From: PALSA-612 sp963711315
Lineage (GTDB): Bacteria > Actinomycetota > Thermoleophilia > Gaiellales > Gaiellaceae
NCBI GenBank assembly: GCA_963711315.1
Contig: CAVQDQ010000005.1
Location: 124,001 to 188,000, forward strand
DNA length: 64,000 bases
Reading direction: 5' to 3'
Of the stretch, positions 7,805-18,196 are shown piece by piece; within the stretch, counting starts at the first letter, position 1, and every line of letters starts with the position of its first letter. The translations under genes were made by a program, and so were the position numbers. The notes beneath the pieces are model-generated. The model saw only the letters and a list, made by a program, of their open reading frames with translations, was not told the origin of the DNA and searched no databases.

Positions 7805-9413
7805 TCAGTCCGACGTCGCCGCCGGTTCGGCGACGAACATGCTCGCGGAGCGCCGTCTTGCGGAACTTTCCGACCGCCGTCTTCGGGATCTCGTCGACAA
7901 ATTCGAAGGCGTCCGGTAGCCACCACTTCGCGAACTGCGGCGCCAGGAAATCGCGCAGCTCGTCCGCCGTCGCCGTTTCCCCCTCGCGCAGCACGACGAC
8001 CGCCAGCGGCCGCTCGGCCCACTTCGCGTCCGGCACGGCGATCACCGCCGCCTCGGCCACGGCCGGATGGCCCATCAAGGCGTTCTCCAGCGCCACCGAC
8101 GAGATCCACTCGCCGCCGGACTTGATCACGTCCTTCGTTCGATCCTGGATGCGGATGAAGCCGCTCGGATGGAGCGAGACGATGTCTCCCGTCATGAACC
8201 AGCCGTCGTCCGTCCAGCGCTCGGCCTGCTCCGGCGTGTCGTAGTAGCCGGACGCGACCCACGGGCCACGGATCTCCAGCTCGCCCATCGTCTCGTCGTC
8301 CCAAGGAATCTCGTTGCCGTTGGCGTCGCGCGCGCGGAGCTCGACAAACGGCAGAGGAATCCCCTGCATCTCGATGTAGTCGAGCTGCTCCGGCCAATCG
8401 GCGTCCTTCAGCGGCCCGGGCAAGTCGCTCGTGGAGGCGACGGGTGACGTCTCCGTCATGCCCCAACCATGGACGACCGAGAGGTTGTGACGTGTCTTGT
8501 ACGCGTCGATCATCGCGCGCGGCGGCGCCGAGCCCCCGCAGAGCATCCCCTTGAGCCTGGAGAGGTCCCACTTGCCGGGATTCGCGTCGAGCTGCGCGAG
8601 GATGCCGAGCCAGATCGTCGGCACGCCCGCCGTCCAGGTCACCTGCTCCTGCTCGAACGCGTCGAGCAGGCTCTCACCGTCGAGGTGCGGACCCGGGTAG
8701 ACGATGTTCGCGCCCATCATCGTCGCGAGGTACGGGTAGCCCCACGCGTTCGCGTGGAACATCGGCACTACCGGCAGGAACGTGTCGGCCTCGGACAGCG
8801 GATGTCCCAGCGGGGCGCCCGACGCGACGCCGAGCGTGTGGAGGATCGTCGAGCGATGCGAATAGACCACGCCCTTGCACGCGCCGGTGGTGCCGCTCGT
8901 GTAGCACATGGCGGCCGCCTCGTTCTCGTCCAGCTCGGGGTCCTGCCACTCGTCCGGATCGGCCGTCGCGAGCAGGTCCTCGTACGAGTCCTCGACGACG
9001 AAGACGTGCTCGATCGGCGTGTCGTCGGAGAACTGCTCGAGCAGCGGCAGCAGCTGCCGGTCGACGATCACCACCTTGTCGCCCGCGTGCGTCGCGATGT
9101 ACGCGAGGTCGGACGGATGCAGCCGGAGGTTGAGCGTGTGGAGGACGAAGCCGCCGCACGGGATGCCGAGGTAGCACTCCATGTGCTGGTAGTGGTTCCA
9201 GGCGAGCGTGGCGACGCGGTCGCCGCGCTCGAGCCCCAGCTTCTGGAGTGCCACGGCGAGCTGCCGTGAGCGTCGGCAGCAGTCGCGGTACGTGTAGCGG
9301 TGGAAGCTCTTGTCGGGGAGCCGGGTGACGATCTGCTTGTCAGGGAAATACGTCTCCGCGCGCCGCAGGAGCGGCGGGAGCGTCAGCTGGAAGTCCATCA
9401 TCAAGCCGTCCAT
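7805..9413 (-). CDS. Fatty-acid/medium-chain acyl-CoA synthetase (AMP-binding), 3' frameshift
   Basis: Class I adenylate-forming acyl-CoA ligase. CYTSGTTGACKGVVYSHRS (about 170-188) is the phosphate loop, GWGMTETSP the A5 motif, YYDTPEQAERWTDDGWFMTGDI the hinge region, and KTAVGKFRKTALRE holds the A10 lysine. It forms fatty-acyl-CoA from acid, ATP and CoA to feed the neighbouring dehydrogenases. The literal frame never stops at the family C-terminus and runs on for 400 codons. Removing one base near 7841 gives REMFVAEPAATSD and a stop at 7805, about 535 aa, so a one-base error is likely. The ATG at 9413 lies 7 nt after TACGGT (9426-9421), suggesting its own leaderless promoter. Confidence 0.88.
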
Positions 9414-9420
9414 GGGCGGA

Positions 9421-9426
9421 ACCGTA
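9421..9426 (-). promoter_or_regulatory. -10 box for leaderless acyl-CoA synthetase transcript
   Basis: TACGGT on the minus strand, 7 nt before the ATG at 9413, matches the TAnnnT pattern seen before several other starts in this window. No clear -35 was seen. Confidence 0.4.
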
Positions 9427-9434
9427 ACGTCCTC

Positions 9435-10226
9435 TCAGCCGTCCAGCAACGCCTTCGTGAGAATGCGGTCGCGAAGCCGCACGGGCAGCCGCTCGATGTT
9501 CGCTCGGATCTTCGCGTCGCGGGCCACGAGGTAGCGCGCTTTCGGGTTCTCGGCGGTGAGCGCGTGCTCGATCGCGCGCACGACCAGCTCTGGTGGAGCG
9601 GCCTTCGCCGACCGCCTCTCGGCGAACCTGCGGAACGCCGCCATGCGCGAGCCGTAGCGCTCGGTCGCCTCAGCGGGAAGCTGGTCGAGGAGGGGGCGCG
9701 GCTTCGTCCAGATCGGCGTCGCGATCGTCCCCGGCTCGACGATCGCCACGTGAATGCCGTCGGGCGCGACCTCGACGCGCAGCGAGTCCGCCATCGCTTC
9801 GAGTGCGTGCTTGGACATCGCGTAGGCGCCGAGGAAGGGCAGCGCGCTGCGGCCCGCGATCGAGCCGACGATGACGATGCGGCCCCTCGCCGCTCGCACC
9901 GCGGGCAGGAAGGCCTGCGTGACTGCCAGCTGGCCGACGACGTTCACCTCCAGCTGGTGGCGCAGCTCCTCGAGCGGCAGAAACTCGAGCGGGCAGGCGA
10001 CCACGATGCCGGCGTTGTCGACGAGCCCGTCCAGGCGCTCGACTCTGTTTGCGGCGGCGGCGATCGCGTCCGCGTCGGTGACGTCCAGCAGCAGCTCCTC
10101 CGTTCCCGGCGGCGCATCGCCCGCGCTACGGACGCCCGCCAGCACCCGCACGCCGCGGGAAGCGAAGCGGCGCGCGCAAGCATCGCCGATCCCCGTCGAC
10201 GCGCCCGTGACGAGGACTGTCCTCAC
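9435..10226 (-). CDS. SDR family oxidoreductase
   Basis: 263-aa short-chain dehydrogenase. TGASTGIGDACARRFASRG (about 7-25) binds the dinucleotide, DNAGIVVA follows beta-4, and the catalytic residues are in IVGSIAGRS and YAMSKHALEAMADSL. The VEPGTIATPIW stretch and basic C-terminus resemble 17-beta-hydroxysteroid- or retinol-dehydrogenase-like members. The GTG start at 10226 is 4 bp past the stop of the acyl-CoA dehydrogenase upstream, so the two are cotranscribed. Overlapping upstream coding rules out the longer reading. The substrate is unknown. Confidence 0.87.
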   Translation of the reverse strand: MRTVLVTGASTGIGDACARRFASRGVRVLAGVRSAGDAPPGTEELLLDVTDADAIAAAANRVERLDGLVDNAGIVVACPLEFLPLEELRHQLEVNVVGQLAVTQAFLPAVRAARGRIVIVGSIAGRSALPFLGAYAMSKHALEAMADSLRVEVAPDGIHVAIVEPGTIATPIWTKPRPLLDQLPAEATERYGSRMAAFRRFAERRSAKAAPPELVVRAIEHALTAENPKARYLVARDAKIRANIERLPVRLRDRILTKALLDG

Positions 10227-10230
10227 GCGC

Positions 10231-10984
10231 TCAGTCGAGCAGCGTCGCGGCGATCTCGGCGCGCTGCTTGGCCGGATAGCCGCCGAAAGCCTCGATCCAC
10301 TGCGCTCGCTTGTAGTAGCGGTGCAGCGGGTGCTCCCACGTGAAGCCGATGCCACCGTGCACCTGGATCGAGCGCTCGCACGCGGCGACGGCCGTCTCGG
10401 CGGCGTACGACTTCGCAGCCAGCGCCGCCATCGTGGCGTCGTCGTCTCCCTCTGCCACGCACCACGCCGCCCAGTAGGCGAGCGAGCGCGCCAGCTCCGT
10501 CTCGACGTAGGTGTTGACGATGGGGTGGGAGACAGCCTGGTAGATGCCGATCGGCTTGCCGAACTGCTCTCGGCTCTTGGCATGCTCGACAGCCAGATCG
10601 AGCGCCTTCTGCGCGATGCCTACGGCCTCCGCGGCCAGCGCTGCGAACGCGCGTGTGCGCGTGACCGGGCCGTCCAGCGAGACCTCGCCGTCCTCGTACT
10701 TGCGCTCTCCCCTCGCCACGAGCGCCTGCTCGTCGGGGGGAAGCTGCGGGAGGGCGAGCCCCACCGTGGCGAAGTACGGGCCGGGGTAGAGCACGCGGCC
10801 GAGCTCCTCGAACAGGATGGCCTCCTCGACGAAGCCGAGGCCGGCGCCGCCCGACTCCTCGGGTACCGGAGACGCCGAGCCAGCCCAGCTCCGCCAGCTC
10901 GTCCCACGTCGGCTCGCGCTCGTCGAGCAGCGCGCGGGCCTGCCGGCGCAGCTCGTCCTGCTCTTCCGTGAAGGCGAAGCGCAT
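10231..10984 (-). CDS. Acyl-CoA dehydrogenase (short variant), one-base frameshift
   Basis: About 250 aa after repair. The N-terminus MRFAFTEEQDELRRQARALL and the C-terminal four-helix part (SREQFGKPIGIYQAVSH, SIQVHGGIGFTWEHPLHRYYKRA) are in different frames. Removing one base in the GG/CC run near 10867 restores a smooth VPEESGGAGLGF join. It is shorter than usual and lacks much of the middle beta domain, as in partner subunits of heteromeric dehydrogenases used in steroid side-chain degradation. Its ATG overlaps the stop of the full-length dehydrogenase upstream (TGATG), supporting a two-subunit enzyme; that role is inferred. Confidence 0.85.
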
Positions 10985-12100
10985 CAGCGGCTCCTCGGGA
11001 GGCCGAGCACGCGCTCGGCGATGATGTTGCGGAGGATTTCCGACGTGCCGGCCTCGATCGTGTTGCCGCGCGTCCGGAGCTGGCCGTGGCGCCACCACTC
11101 GTCGGCCTCGCCTTCCTGGATCTCGAGCGCGAGCTTCGTCCCTCGCTGCATCGCCTCCGACCACTGGAGCTTCGAGACGGAGCCCTCGGGCCCGGGGATG
11201 CCCGTCTCCACCAGCTTCGTCAGGGCGCGGTAGTTGGTGAGCTTCAGCGCCTGCAGCTCGACCCACTCGCGCGCGACCATGTCGCGGAGCCGCGAGTCCT
11301 GGACGTTGCGCTCCTTGGCCAGGCCGGCGATCTTGTTGACGAGCACCTCGAGACTGCCGGTCAGCGCGAAGCCGAGCGTGCCACGTTCGTGGAGCAGCGT
11401 CGTCATGGCCACCGCCCAGCCGTTGCCGACCTCGTCGAGGACGTTCTCGACCGGCACCTCGACGTTCTCGAAAAAGATCTCGTTGAAGTCGGCGTCGCCG
11501 GTGATGTGCCGCAGCGGCCGCACTTCGACGCCCGGCGAGTGCATGTCGACGACCATGTACGTAAGACCGGCATGCCGCTGCGACTCCGGATCGGAGCGCG
11601 TGACGAGGATGCACCAGTCGGCCATGTGCGCGTACGACGACCAGACCTTCTGGCCGTTGACGACGAAGTGGCCGTTCTGCAGCTCCGCGCTCGTCCGCAC
11701 GGCGGAGAGATCGGAACCGGCGCCCGGCTCCGAGAAGCCCTGGCACCAGATCTCCTCGGCCGAGAGGATGTTCGCGAGGTAGCGCTGCTTCTGCTCCGTC
11801 GGTGCCGTGCGCGATGATCGTCGGCCCGGCCATGCCCAGCCCGATGACGCCGAGATGGCTGGGCGCCTCGGCGCGAGCCCACTCCTCGTACAGGATCGCC
11901 TGGTGCGAGTACGAGGCGCCCTGGCCTCCGTACTCCTCCGGCCAGGTCAGGCCGGCGTAGCCGGCGTCGTAGATCTTGCGGCTCCACGCCTTCTTCGACT
12001 CGTTGTCAGGGAGGCCGTCGAGCCCGGGGTTGTGCTCGTCCAGCCAGGCACGGACCTCGGCGCGGAAGGCGGCCTCGTCGGGCGTGTCGCGCAGCTGCAT
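10984..12100 (-). CDS. Acyl-CoA dehydrogenase, one-base frameshift
   Basis: About 371 aa after repair. MQLRDTPDEAAFRAEVRAWL and LTWPEEYGGQGAS open the protein. The frame breaks near 11796, where deleting one G gives GTDEQKQRYLANILSAEE and then FSEPGAGSDLSAVRT. The end ...NTIEAGTSEILRNIIAERVLGLPR carries the family signature. The paired neighbour at 10231 suggests a heteromeric FadE-type enzyme. The ATG at 12100 is 6 nt after TAGCCT on the minus strand, a leaderless-type promoter in the 29-bp gap shared with the divergent gene at 12130. Confidence 0.88.
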
Positions 12101-12106
12101 GCCGAG

Positions 12107-12123
12107 AGGCTAACGCGTACATT
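12107..12123. promoter_or_regulatory. Back-to-back -10 boxes for divergent leaderless genes
   Basis: In the 29-bp gap, TAGCCT (minus, 12112-12107) lies 6 nt before the ATG at 12100, and TACATT (plus, 12118-12123) lies 6 nt before the GTG at 12130. Both match TAnnnT. There is no room for a ribosome-binding site on either message. Confidence 0.55.
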
Positions 12124-12129
12124 GGCTCC

Positions 12130-13612
12130 GTGGAGACCTTCTGGGGTCCCGATCTCGAGCGGTGGTTTGGGGACTCGGCGCGGCTCGTGCAGTTTGGCGC
12201 CGTCGCCGCGCGGGAGGTCGACCCGCTCGTCTACCAGCTGGAGCGCGAAGGGCCGACGACGGACGGCTCGGATGTGCGGTTCCACCCGGCGTACGCGGAA
12301 GCCGGCCGCGCCGTCTGGGCATCGGGAATCCTCGGCGCGGAGCCGCTCGAGCAGGCCGGCCTCTTCTTCCTGCTCACCCATGCCGGCGAGGGCGGCCACG
12401 CATGCCCCGTCACCTGCACAGCGGGGCTGATCCGCGCGCTCCGCCTGCACGGTTCCGACGAGCTGCGCGAGCGGTTCCTGCCGCCACTGTTGGAGACGGA
12501 CTACGACCGCTGCCAGCGTGGGGCCCAGTTCCTCACCGAGGAGCACGGCGGCTCGGACGTGGGCGCCAACCTCACGCGCGCCGTGAGGGACGGCGGCAGC
12601 TGGCGGCTGCACGGCGAGAAGTGGTTCTGCTCGGTTGCCGATGCAGATCAGTTCGCTGTCACCGCGCGGCCGGAGGGCGCGCCCGAGGGAACGCGAGGCA
12701 TCGGCTGCTTCCTCGTCCCGCGCACGGTCGACGGGCGCCCCAACGGCTTCACGATCCGCAAGCTCAAGGACAAGCTCGGCACGCGTGCGCTTGCGACCGG
12801 CGAGATCGTGTTCGACGGTGCGCTCGCGTATCCGATCGGCGCGCTCGAGGACGGCTTCAAGATCGCCGCCGGCGTTGTGCTCAACACCTCGCGCTGGCTG
12901 AATGCGGTCGGCTCGGCCGCGGTGATGCGCCGTGCCTACCTGGAGGCGGCGGCATTCGCGCGAGAGCGCGAGGCGTTCGGCAGGCCGATCGTCGAGTTCC
13001 CGCTCGTTCGCGAGAGCCTCGCGGTGATGCGGGCGGAGGCCGAGGCCGCCCTCGCCTCATCGCTCGAGGTGACGCGGCTCGTCGACTCGGCGGATCCGGA
13101 CGACGTCGCGTACCACCGCATCCTCGTCAACGCGAACAAGTTCTCCACCTCGGCGGCCGGCGACGCGCGCCATCCGGCGCGGCATCGAGGTGCTGGGAGG
13201 GAACGGCACGATCGAGGACTTCTCGGTGCTGCCGCGGCTGTGGCGGGACGCGATCGTGTTCGAGAGCTGGGAGGGGACGCACAACGTCCTCTGCGCACAG
13301 GTTGCGCGCGACCTAGAGCGTTTCGGGACGCTCGAGCTCGTCCTCGACCGCTCCCGTGGCGTCGAGCCGCGCGTAGACGCCGTTCTGGACGGTCTCGCCG
13401 AGCGTATGGCCACGCCGGACCCGCTGCACTTCCGGCGTCAGCTCGACACGCTCGTGCGCGCCGTACAGGGAGCAGCACTCGTGCGGGCAGACGCACCGAC
13501 GGCAGAGCTGCACATTCGCCGCCACCTCCTCCCTGGCTATGACCCCGAGCGCGATCCGGAGTACACCGAAGTCCTCGGAGCGCTCGTCGAAGAACCTGCG
13601 GTTCTCAGCTAG
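12130..13612 (+). CDS. AidB-like acyl-CoA dehydrogenase family protein, one-base frameshift
   Basis: About 494 aa after repair, longer than ordinary acyl-CoA dehydrogenases and resembling the AidB/ACAD11 branch. Seen are LTHAGEGGHACPVTCTAGLIRAL, AQFLTEEHGGSDVGANLTRA and REREAFGRPIVEFPLVRESLA. After the break comes RRGIEVLGGNGTIEDFSVLPRLWRDAIVFESWEGTHNVL, here split over a frame change. Removing one G near 13159 joins STSAA to ATRAIRRGIEV. A C-terminal helical tail follows. FAD binding is expected; substrate is unknown. GTG start with TACATT 6 nt upstream. It ends 4 bp into the convergent cyclase gene. Confidence 0.87.
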
Positions 13613-16611
13613 ACGTCGACGCCCACCGCGGCGAGCCGCTCCCGGAGGCGGGCGGCCAGCATGACGTTGCCCTTCGCGTCCAGGATCTCCATGGCTGTGG
13701 TCGCGTGCTCCACGGCCTCCGGGGTCTTCCCGCCCAGCGCGAGCGTTTCGGCGAAGTACGAGTGCGCGACAGGCCGGGCGTAGGCGTAGTCCGTCGTGTC
13801 TGCGAGCTCCACGGCCCGTCGACCGGATGCCTCCCCCTCTTTGTGCCTTCCCTCGTGTGCGAGCACAACGCCCTCGAGAGCATCTGATGAGGACGAAGTT
13901 GACGACGTCGTCGGCGCCGGTCGTTGCGCGCGAACGGTCAAGCCACTCCGACACCTCGCCTAGGCGGTGCTGGTGGAGGAGTACCTCTGCGAGCATCACG
14001 GCAAGCGTCGGGTAGTAGGACCGATCGCCGATTCGCTCGAGCAGGTCGAGTCCGTCGAGCAGGCTCGACTCGGCTCGCTCCAGGTCTCCCAGTTCGAGCT
14101 CGAGCTCGGCCTCGGTGAGGGCCATGCCTCCGGCGGTGACGAGCAAGCCCGCCTCGGCGTACATCTGGCGGGCGCCGCCGATCAGCTCGCGGGCGCGCTC
14201 GGCCTCACCTTTCATCCCGAGGAGGCGCCCTTCGACCAGCCGCTGATGGGCAAGGGCCAGGGGATGGCGATCCTCGGTCGCGAGCGCTCGGAGACGTCGA
14301 AGCGCTTCGTCGACCGGCAGCGGCGCGTACATGCTGGTGGCGCGCAAGCGGTACCGGACCGAGCTGGCGAGGCGGCTCTGCAGCGCATTCGCCCGCTCGA
14401 GATGTGCTAGCGCCTGCTCGCATGCGCTCATGGAGTCTGCTCCCCTGCACGTGATCCATGCCTCCCAGGCGACCGCCCTCCAGTACTCGGCGAAGCCGAC
14501 CTCATGGCGCTCGGCTTCGAACACCGCTCGGGCCTCCTCCCGCAGGCGGGCGCGCTCCTCTCTCGGAAGCTCGCCGTGGCCCGTGGTCCCGTAGGCGGCG
14601 CGTGCAGCTGACGCCCGCGCCCGCGCGATCGGGTCGGCTGCGGCGCGCGCAGCGTCGAGGACCTCGACGAATCGCCGGTCGCCTGTCTCGTAATAGGCGT
14701 CGGCGAGCTCGGGCGCAAGGGCGAGTCGCTGCTCGTCCCCGGGCGGATGCATGTTCGCCGCTCGTTCGAGGAGCGAGCTCGCGGCATGGAAGTCGCCGTG
14801 GTCGAGGGCACCACGACCGGCCGCCGCAAGACGGTCGAAGGCGCGACCGGCAAGAGAGGGTAGCGCTGCATCTCCTGCATCCAGCTCCGCCCGATACCGG
14901 TATGCCTGCTCGAGGTGGTAGCCGAGGATCTCGTCCCGCTCGACGAGATCGTGATGCTCGAGCCAGTTCGCGAACTGCTCGTGGAGCGCGGCGCGCGTTG
15001 CCTTGGGCAGCGACTCGTAAGCCGCGTCCCGGATCAGGATGTGGCGAAAGCGGAATGCCTCGTCGTCGGCGAAAGTCGCCCTGTCCGGGCGGATCAACTC
15101 CTTGCGCACGAGCGTCGTGAGGTGCGACTCGACCGCCGACCCGACCGGCGGCGGGGCGAGCTGAGCAACGGAGCCGCGGTGGAACACCTCGCCCTCGACG
15201 GAGCCGCGCTCGATGACGATGCGCTCGTCACCGCCCAGCGCGTCGAGACGGGCCTGGAGCAGGGCGTGGATCGTCGGGGGAACGACGATCTCGTCCCCCT
15301 CACTGCGCTCGCGCACCATTGCGAGCATCTCCTCGACGTAGAGCGGGTTGCCCTCTGACGTCGCGACGATGCGCTCGCGCGTCTCGTCGGCGAGTGTCAC
15401 GTCTGCGAGAAGGTTCTGGATCAACTCGTCACACTCATCCGCTGCGAGCGGCTCCAGGAGCAGCGACGTCGCGTTGAGCTTGCCGCCTCCCCAGCCGGGC
15501 CGCGCGTCGAGCAGCTCCGTGCGCGCGATGCAGAGGAGGAAGATCGGCGCGTCGCGAGAGAGGTCGGCGACGTGCTCGACGAGGTCGAGGAATGTCGGCT
15601 CGGCCCACTGGAGATCGTCCAGCACGACCACCTGCGGGCGTTCCGCGGCCCGCTCTTCCAGCAGTCGGCGAAACGTGAGCTGTGTCTCGGCCGCCAACGT
15701 CCCGAGGATGGTCTCCGGGTCGACTCCGGCGGCGATCAGGATTTCCACCAGCGGCCAGTAGGTGATGCCCTCGCCGTAGTGGAGGCAGCGGCCGCGCAGG
15801 ATGTCGCCGTCCTGGGAGACGTGCTCGAGGAAGTCTGCGACGAGACGCGACTTGCCGATCCCGGCCGGCCCGAGCAGCGTGAAGAGGCGGCAGGCGCGGT
15901 CGGCGACAGCGTCTTCGTAGTCTCGCCTCAAGCGTTGCCGCTCCCGCTCGCGGCCTACGAGCGGTCGCTCGAGGTGGCGGGCGACGGGCTCGGCGCCCAC
16001 AAGCACCTCGACGACGCGGAACGCGTCGACGGGCTTCGACTTCCCTTTCAGGGTGAGCGGCTCTACGGCTCCACGACCACGGCGTCGCGAACGAGGAGCC
16101 TCGTCTCGGCGCCGATGAGCACCTCGCCGGGAGGCGCCGCCTGCTCGAGACGGGCGGCGACGTTGACGGCGTCGCCCGTGACGAGCGTCTCGCCCTGGCC
16201 TCCGACCACGACCTCGCCGGTGTTCACACCGATGCGGGCATCGAGCCCATGCGCGGAAACCGCTTCCTGCATCTCGGCGGCCGCGCGCACGGCGCGGAGG
16301 GCGTCGTCCTCGTGCGAGACCGGAATGCCGAAGACGGCCATAACTGCATCGCCGACGAACTTCTCGACCGTGCCTCCGTGCCGCTCGAGGATCGCGCGCA
16401 AGTCCTCGAAGTAGCGGCGCATGCGGGCACGGAGGGCCTCGGGGTCCGTCGATTCGCCGAGCGCCGTCGAGCCGACGAGGTCGCAAAAGAGAACAGTGAC
16501 CACTTTGCGGGACTCCCGCTCGGGCTCGGCGACGGCGAGAGGCGTGCCACACGAGTTGCAGAAACGCGAGTCGGCGGGGTTCTCCGCGCCGCAATTGGCG
16601 CAGGTCAGCAT
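13609..16611 (-). CDS. Class III cyclase / AAA-ATPase signalling protein, two one-base frameshifts
   Basis: About 1000 aa after repair. The order is a zinc ribbon (Cys 4, 7, 18, 21), an adenylate/guanylate cyclase domain (VTVLFCDLVGST, about 37-48; FVGDAVMAVFG; GVNTGEVVVG; GDAVNVAARLEQ), a MalT/LuxR-type STAND ATPase (Walker A GPAGIGKSRL, Walker B VVVLDDLQWAE) and a TPR-rich C-terminal half. Frame breaks near 16066 (one base missing, VVVEAVEPLTLKGK restored) and 13888 (one extra). Such proteins are common and multi-copy in soil Actinobacteria; the output is not known. TAGACT is 6 nt before the ATG at 16611. Confidence 0.88.
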
Positions 16612-16617
16612 GTGCGG

Positions 16618-16623
16618 AGTCTA
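16618..16623 (-). promoter_or_regulatory. -10 box for leaderless cyclase transcript
   Basis: TAGACT on the minus strand, 6 nt before the ATG at 16611, matches the TAnnnT pattern of other starts here. Confidence 0.4.
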
Positions 16624-16634
16624 GGTCGCTGCGA

Positions 16635-17785
16635 TCAGGCGTCTGCGAGCACTGAGCTGTCGAGCTCGCGTACTGACGACAGTCCCGCGAGCGCCATCGT
16701 GATGTCGGTGTCGGCCCAGAGCTGCGGAGCACGGCCTCCACGCCCTCCTTGCCGCCCACGGCGAGCCCGTAGGCGTACGGCCGGCCGACGAGCACGGCGT
16801 CCGCGCCGAGGGCCATCGCCTTGACGACGTCCGCGCCGTGGCGAATGCCGCCGTCCATCAGCACCGTCGCCTCGTCGCCGACTCCGGCGCGCACGTCGAC
16901 GAGCGCGTCGAGCGCCGCGACGGCGCCGTCCACCTGGCGTCCGCCGTGGTTCGAGACGATGATCCCCTCCACGCCGGCGGCAACGGCCCGCTGGGCGTCC
17001 TCTGAGGTCAGCACACCCTTGACCAGCATCGGCAGGTCGGTCAGCTCGCGGAGCCAGGCCAGATCGTCCCACGTCAGAGAGAGGTGCGGGAAGGTCGAGA
17101 GCATCGTCGCGGCGGCCGTGAGCATGTCTTCCTCCGGCGGCTTCGCGAGCTTCTCGCGGAAGACCGGGTCGCTGAAGAACTGCGCGCAGCCCTCGCCCTT
17201 GATGAACGGGAGATAGGCGCGGCGGAGGTCGCGAGGCCGCCAACCGAGGATGGGCGTGTCGAGCGTGACGACGACCGCGGAGAAGCCGTTCAGGCCGGCT
17301 CGCTGGAGCAGGCTGGCGACAATCTCGCGGTCGTTGATCCAGTAGAGCTGGAACCAGCGCGGCGCGTCCCCCATCGCCTCGGCGATGTCCTCGATCGACG
17401 ACGAGGCGGCGCTGGACAGGCAGAAGGGGATGCCCAGCGCGGCCGCGGCGCGTGCCGCTGCCAGCTCGCCTTCCTCGTGGGCGATCGAGAGCACCCCGAT
17501 CGGCGCCATCAGGAACGGCGCCGGTGACTGCGTGCCGAGCACGTCGACGGAGAGATCGCGCTGGGTGTTGCCCGTGAGCATGCGCGGTCTGATCCGGCGG
17601 CGCTCGAACGCTTCGCGGTTGGCGCGCATCGTTGCCTCACCGCCCGCTCCGCCTGCGATGTAGCCGAAAGCGCCGGGATCGAGCTTCTCCTCGGCCAGTG
17701 CCTCCCACTCGGCGGGCGCCACGGGCCACTCGGACTCGCCCGAGATGTAGATCGCGTTCTGGATTGCTGTGCCGTCGAACGTCAT
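16635..17785 (-). CDS. FMN-dependent alpha-hydroxy-acid oxidase, lactate 2-monooxygenase-like
   Basis: About 383 aa after repair. TIM-barrel FMN enzyme: FGYIAGGAGGEATMRAN, PFLMAPIGVLSIAHEEGE, WFQLYW, TLDTPILGWRPRDLR, MLVKGVLTSEDA and the catalytic SNHGGRQVDGAVAALDAL (His and Arg acting on the alpha-hydroxy acid). The QFFSDPVFREKLAKPPEED loop resembles lactate 2-monooxygenases rather than plain oxidases. A base is missing near 16725; restoring it joins GVEAVLR to QLWADTDITMALAG. The ATG overlaps the stop of the thioesterase upstream (ATGA), so the two are coupled. Confidence 0.86.
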
Positions 17786-18177
17786 GCCGCTGCCTCGAGC
17801 TTCGCACGCTCGTCGTCCGAGATCGGCCTCGCGGTCCGTTTCTCCCCGTCCCAGCAGGCGAAGACGACCTCCGACTCCGCGGCGACACGCCCGTCGGAAC
17901 CAGCTCGCAGCTCGAGCGCGAGCGTGAGACTCGATTTCCCCACCCGCACGAGCCGCACGGTGCCGGTCACCTGGCCGTCGGTGAGGCGAAGCTCGCTGCG
18001 GAAGTCGGTCGTCAGCCGGACGACGACGTAATCCCAGACCTCACCCGCCGGTAGGTCGAGCACGTCGCGGAACCACGCGTCGACGATCTCCTCCCCGTAC
18101 GTCTGGTACACGGCCTGGTTTACGTGGCCGAAGGCGTCGAGGTCACGCCACCGGATGTCGATGCACTTCTCGGTCAA
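17782..18177 (-). CDS. YbgC-like acyl-CoA thioesterase
   Basis: 131-aa hotdog thioesterase. IRWRDLDAFGHVNQAVYQTY is the 4HBT motif with the Asp and His of YbgC-type enzymes; VGKSSLTLALEL and FACWDGEKRTARPI complete the fold. A longer frame reaches an ATG at 18204, but that would overlap the divergent gene. The TTG at 18177 lies 7 nt after TAGGCT on the minus strand and is preferred. It is coupled to the lactate-monooxygenase-like gene by 4 bp. Confidence 0.83.
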   Translation of the reverse strand: MTEKCIDIRWRDLDAFGHVNQAVYQTYGEEIVDAWFRDVLDLPAGEVWDYVVVRLTTDFRSELRLTDGQVTGTVRLVRVGKSSLTLALELRAGSDGRVAAESEVVFACWDGEKRTARPISDDERAKLEAAA

Positions 18178-18183
18178 GGGCAA

Positions 18184-18190
18184 TAGCCTA
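18184..18190. promoter_or_regulatory. Shared palindromic -10 core for divergent leaderless genes
   Basis: TAGCCTA reads TAGCCT on the plus strand (7 nt before GTG 18197) and TAGGCT on the minus strand (7 nt before TTG 18177). One 7-bp core would position both divergent starts, as at 1799-1805. Confidence 0.5.
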
Positions 18191-18196
18191 TGGCGC

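Noticed and set aside
10223..12100. 625-codon minus-strand frame over two acyl-CoA dehydrogenases
   Set aside because: Only the first part of each gene is in this frame; the rest is noise after frame breaks.
13313..17785. 1490-codon minus-strand frame joining the lactate-monooxygenase-like gene and the cyclase/ATPase
   Set aside because: Formed by one-base breaks in two separate genes; each has its own start, stop and family boundaries, and the middle is out of phase.
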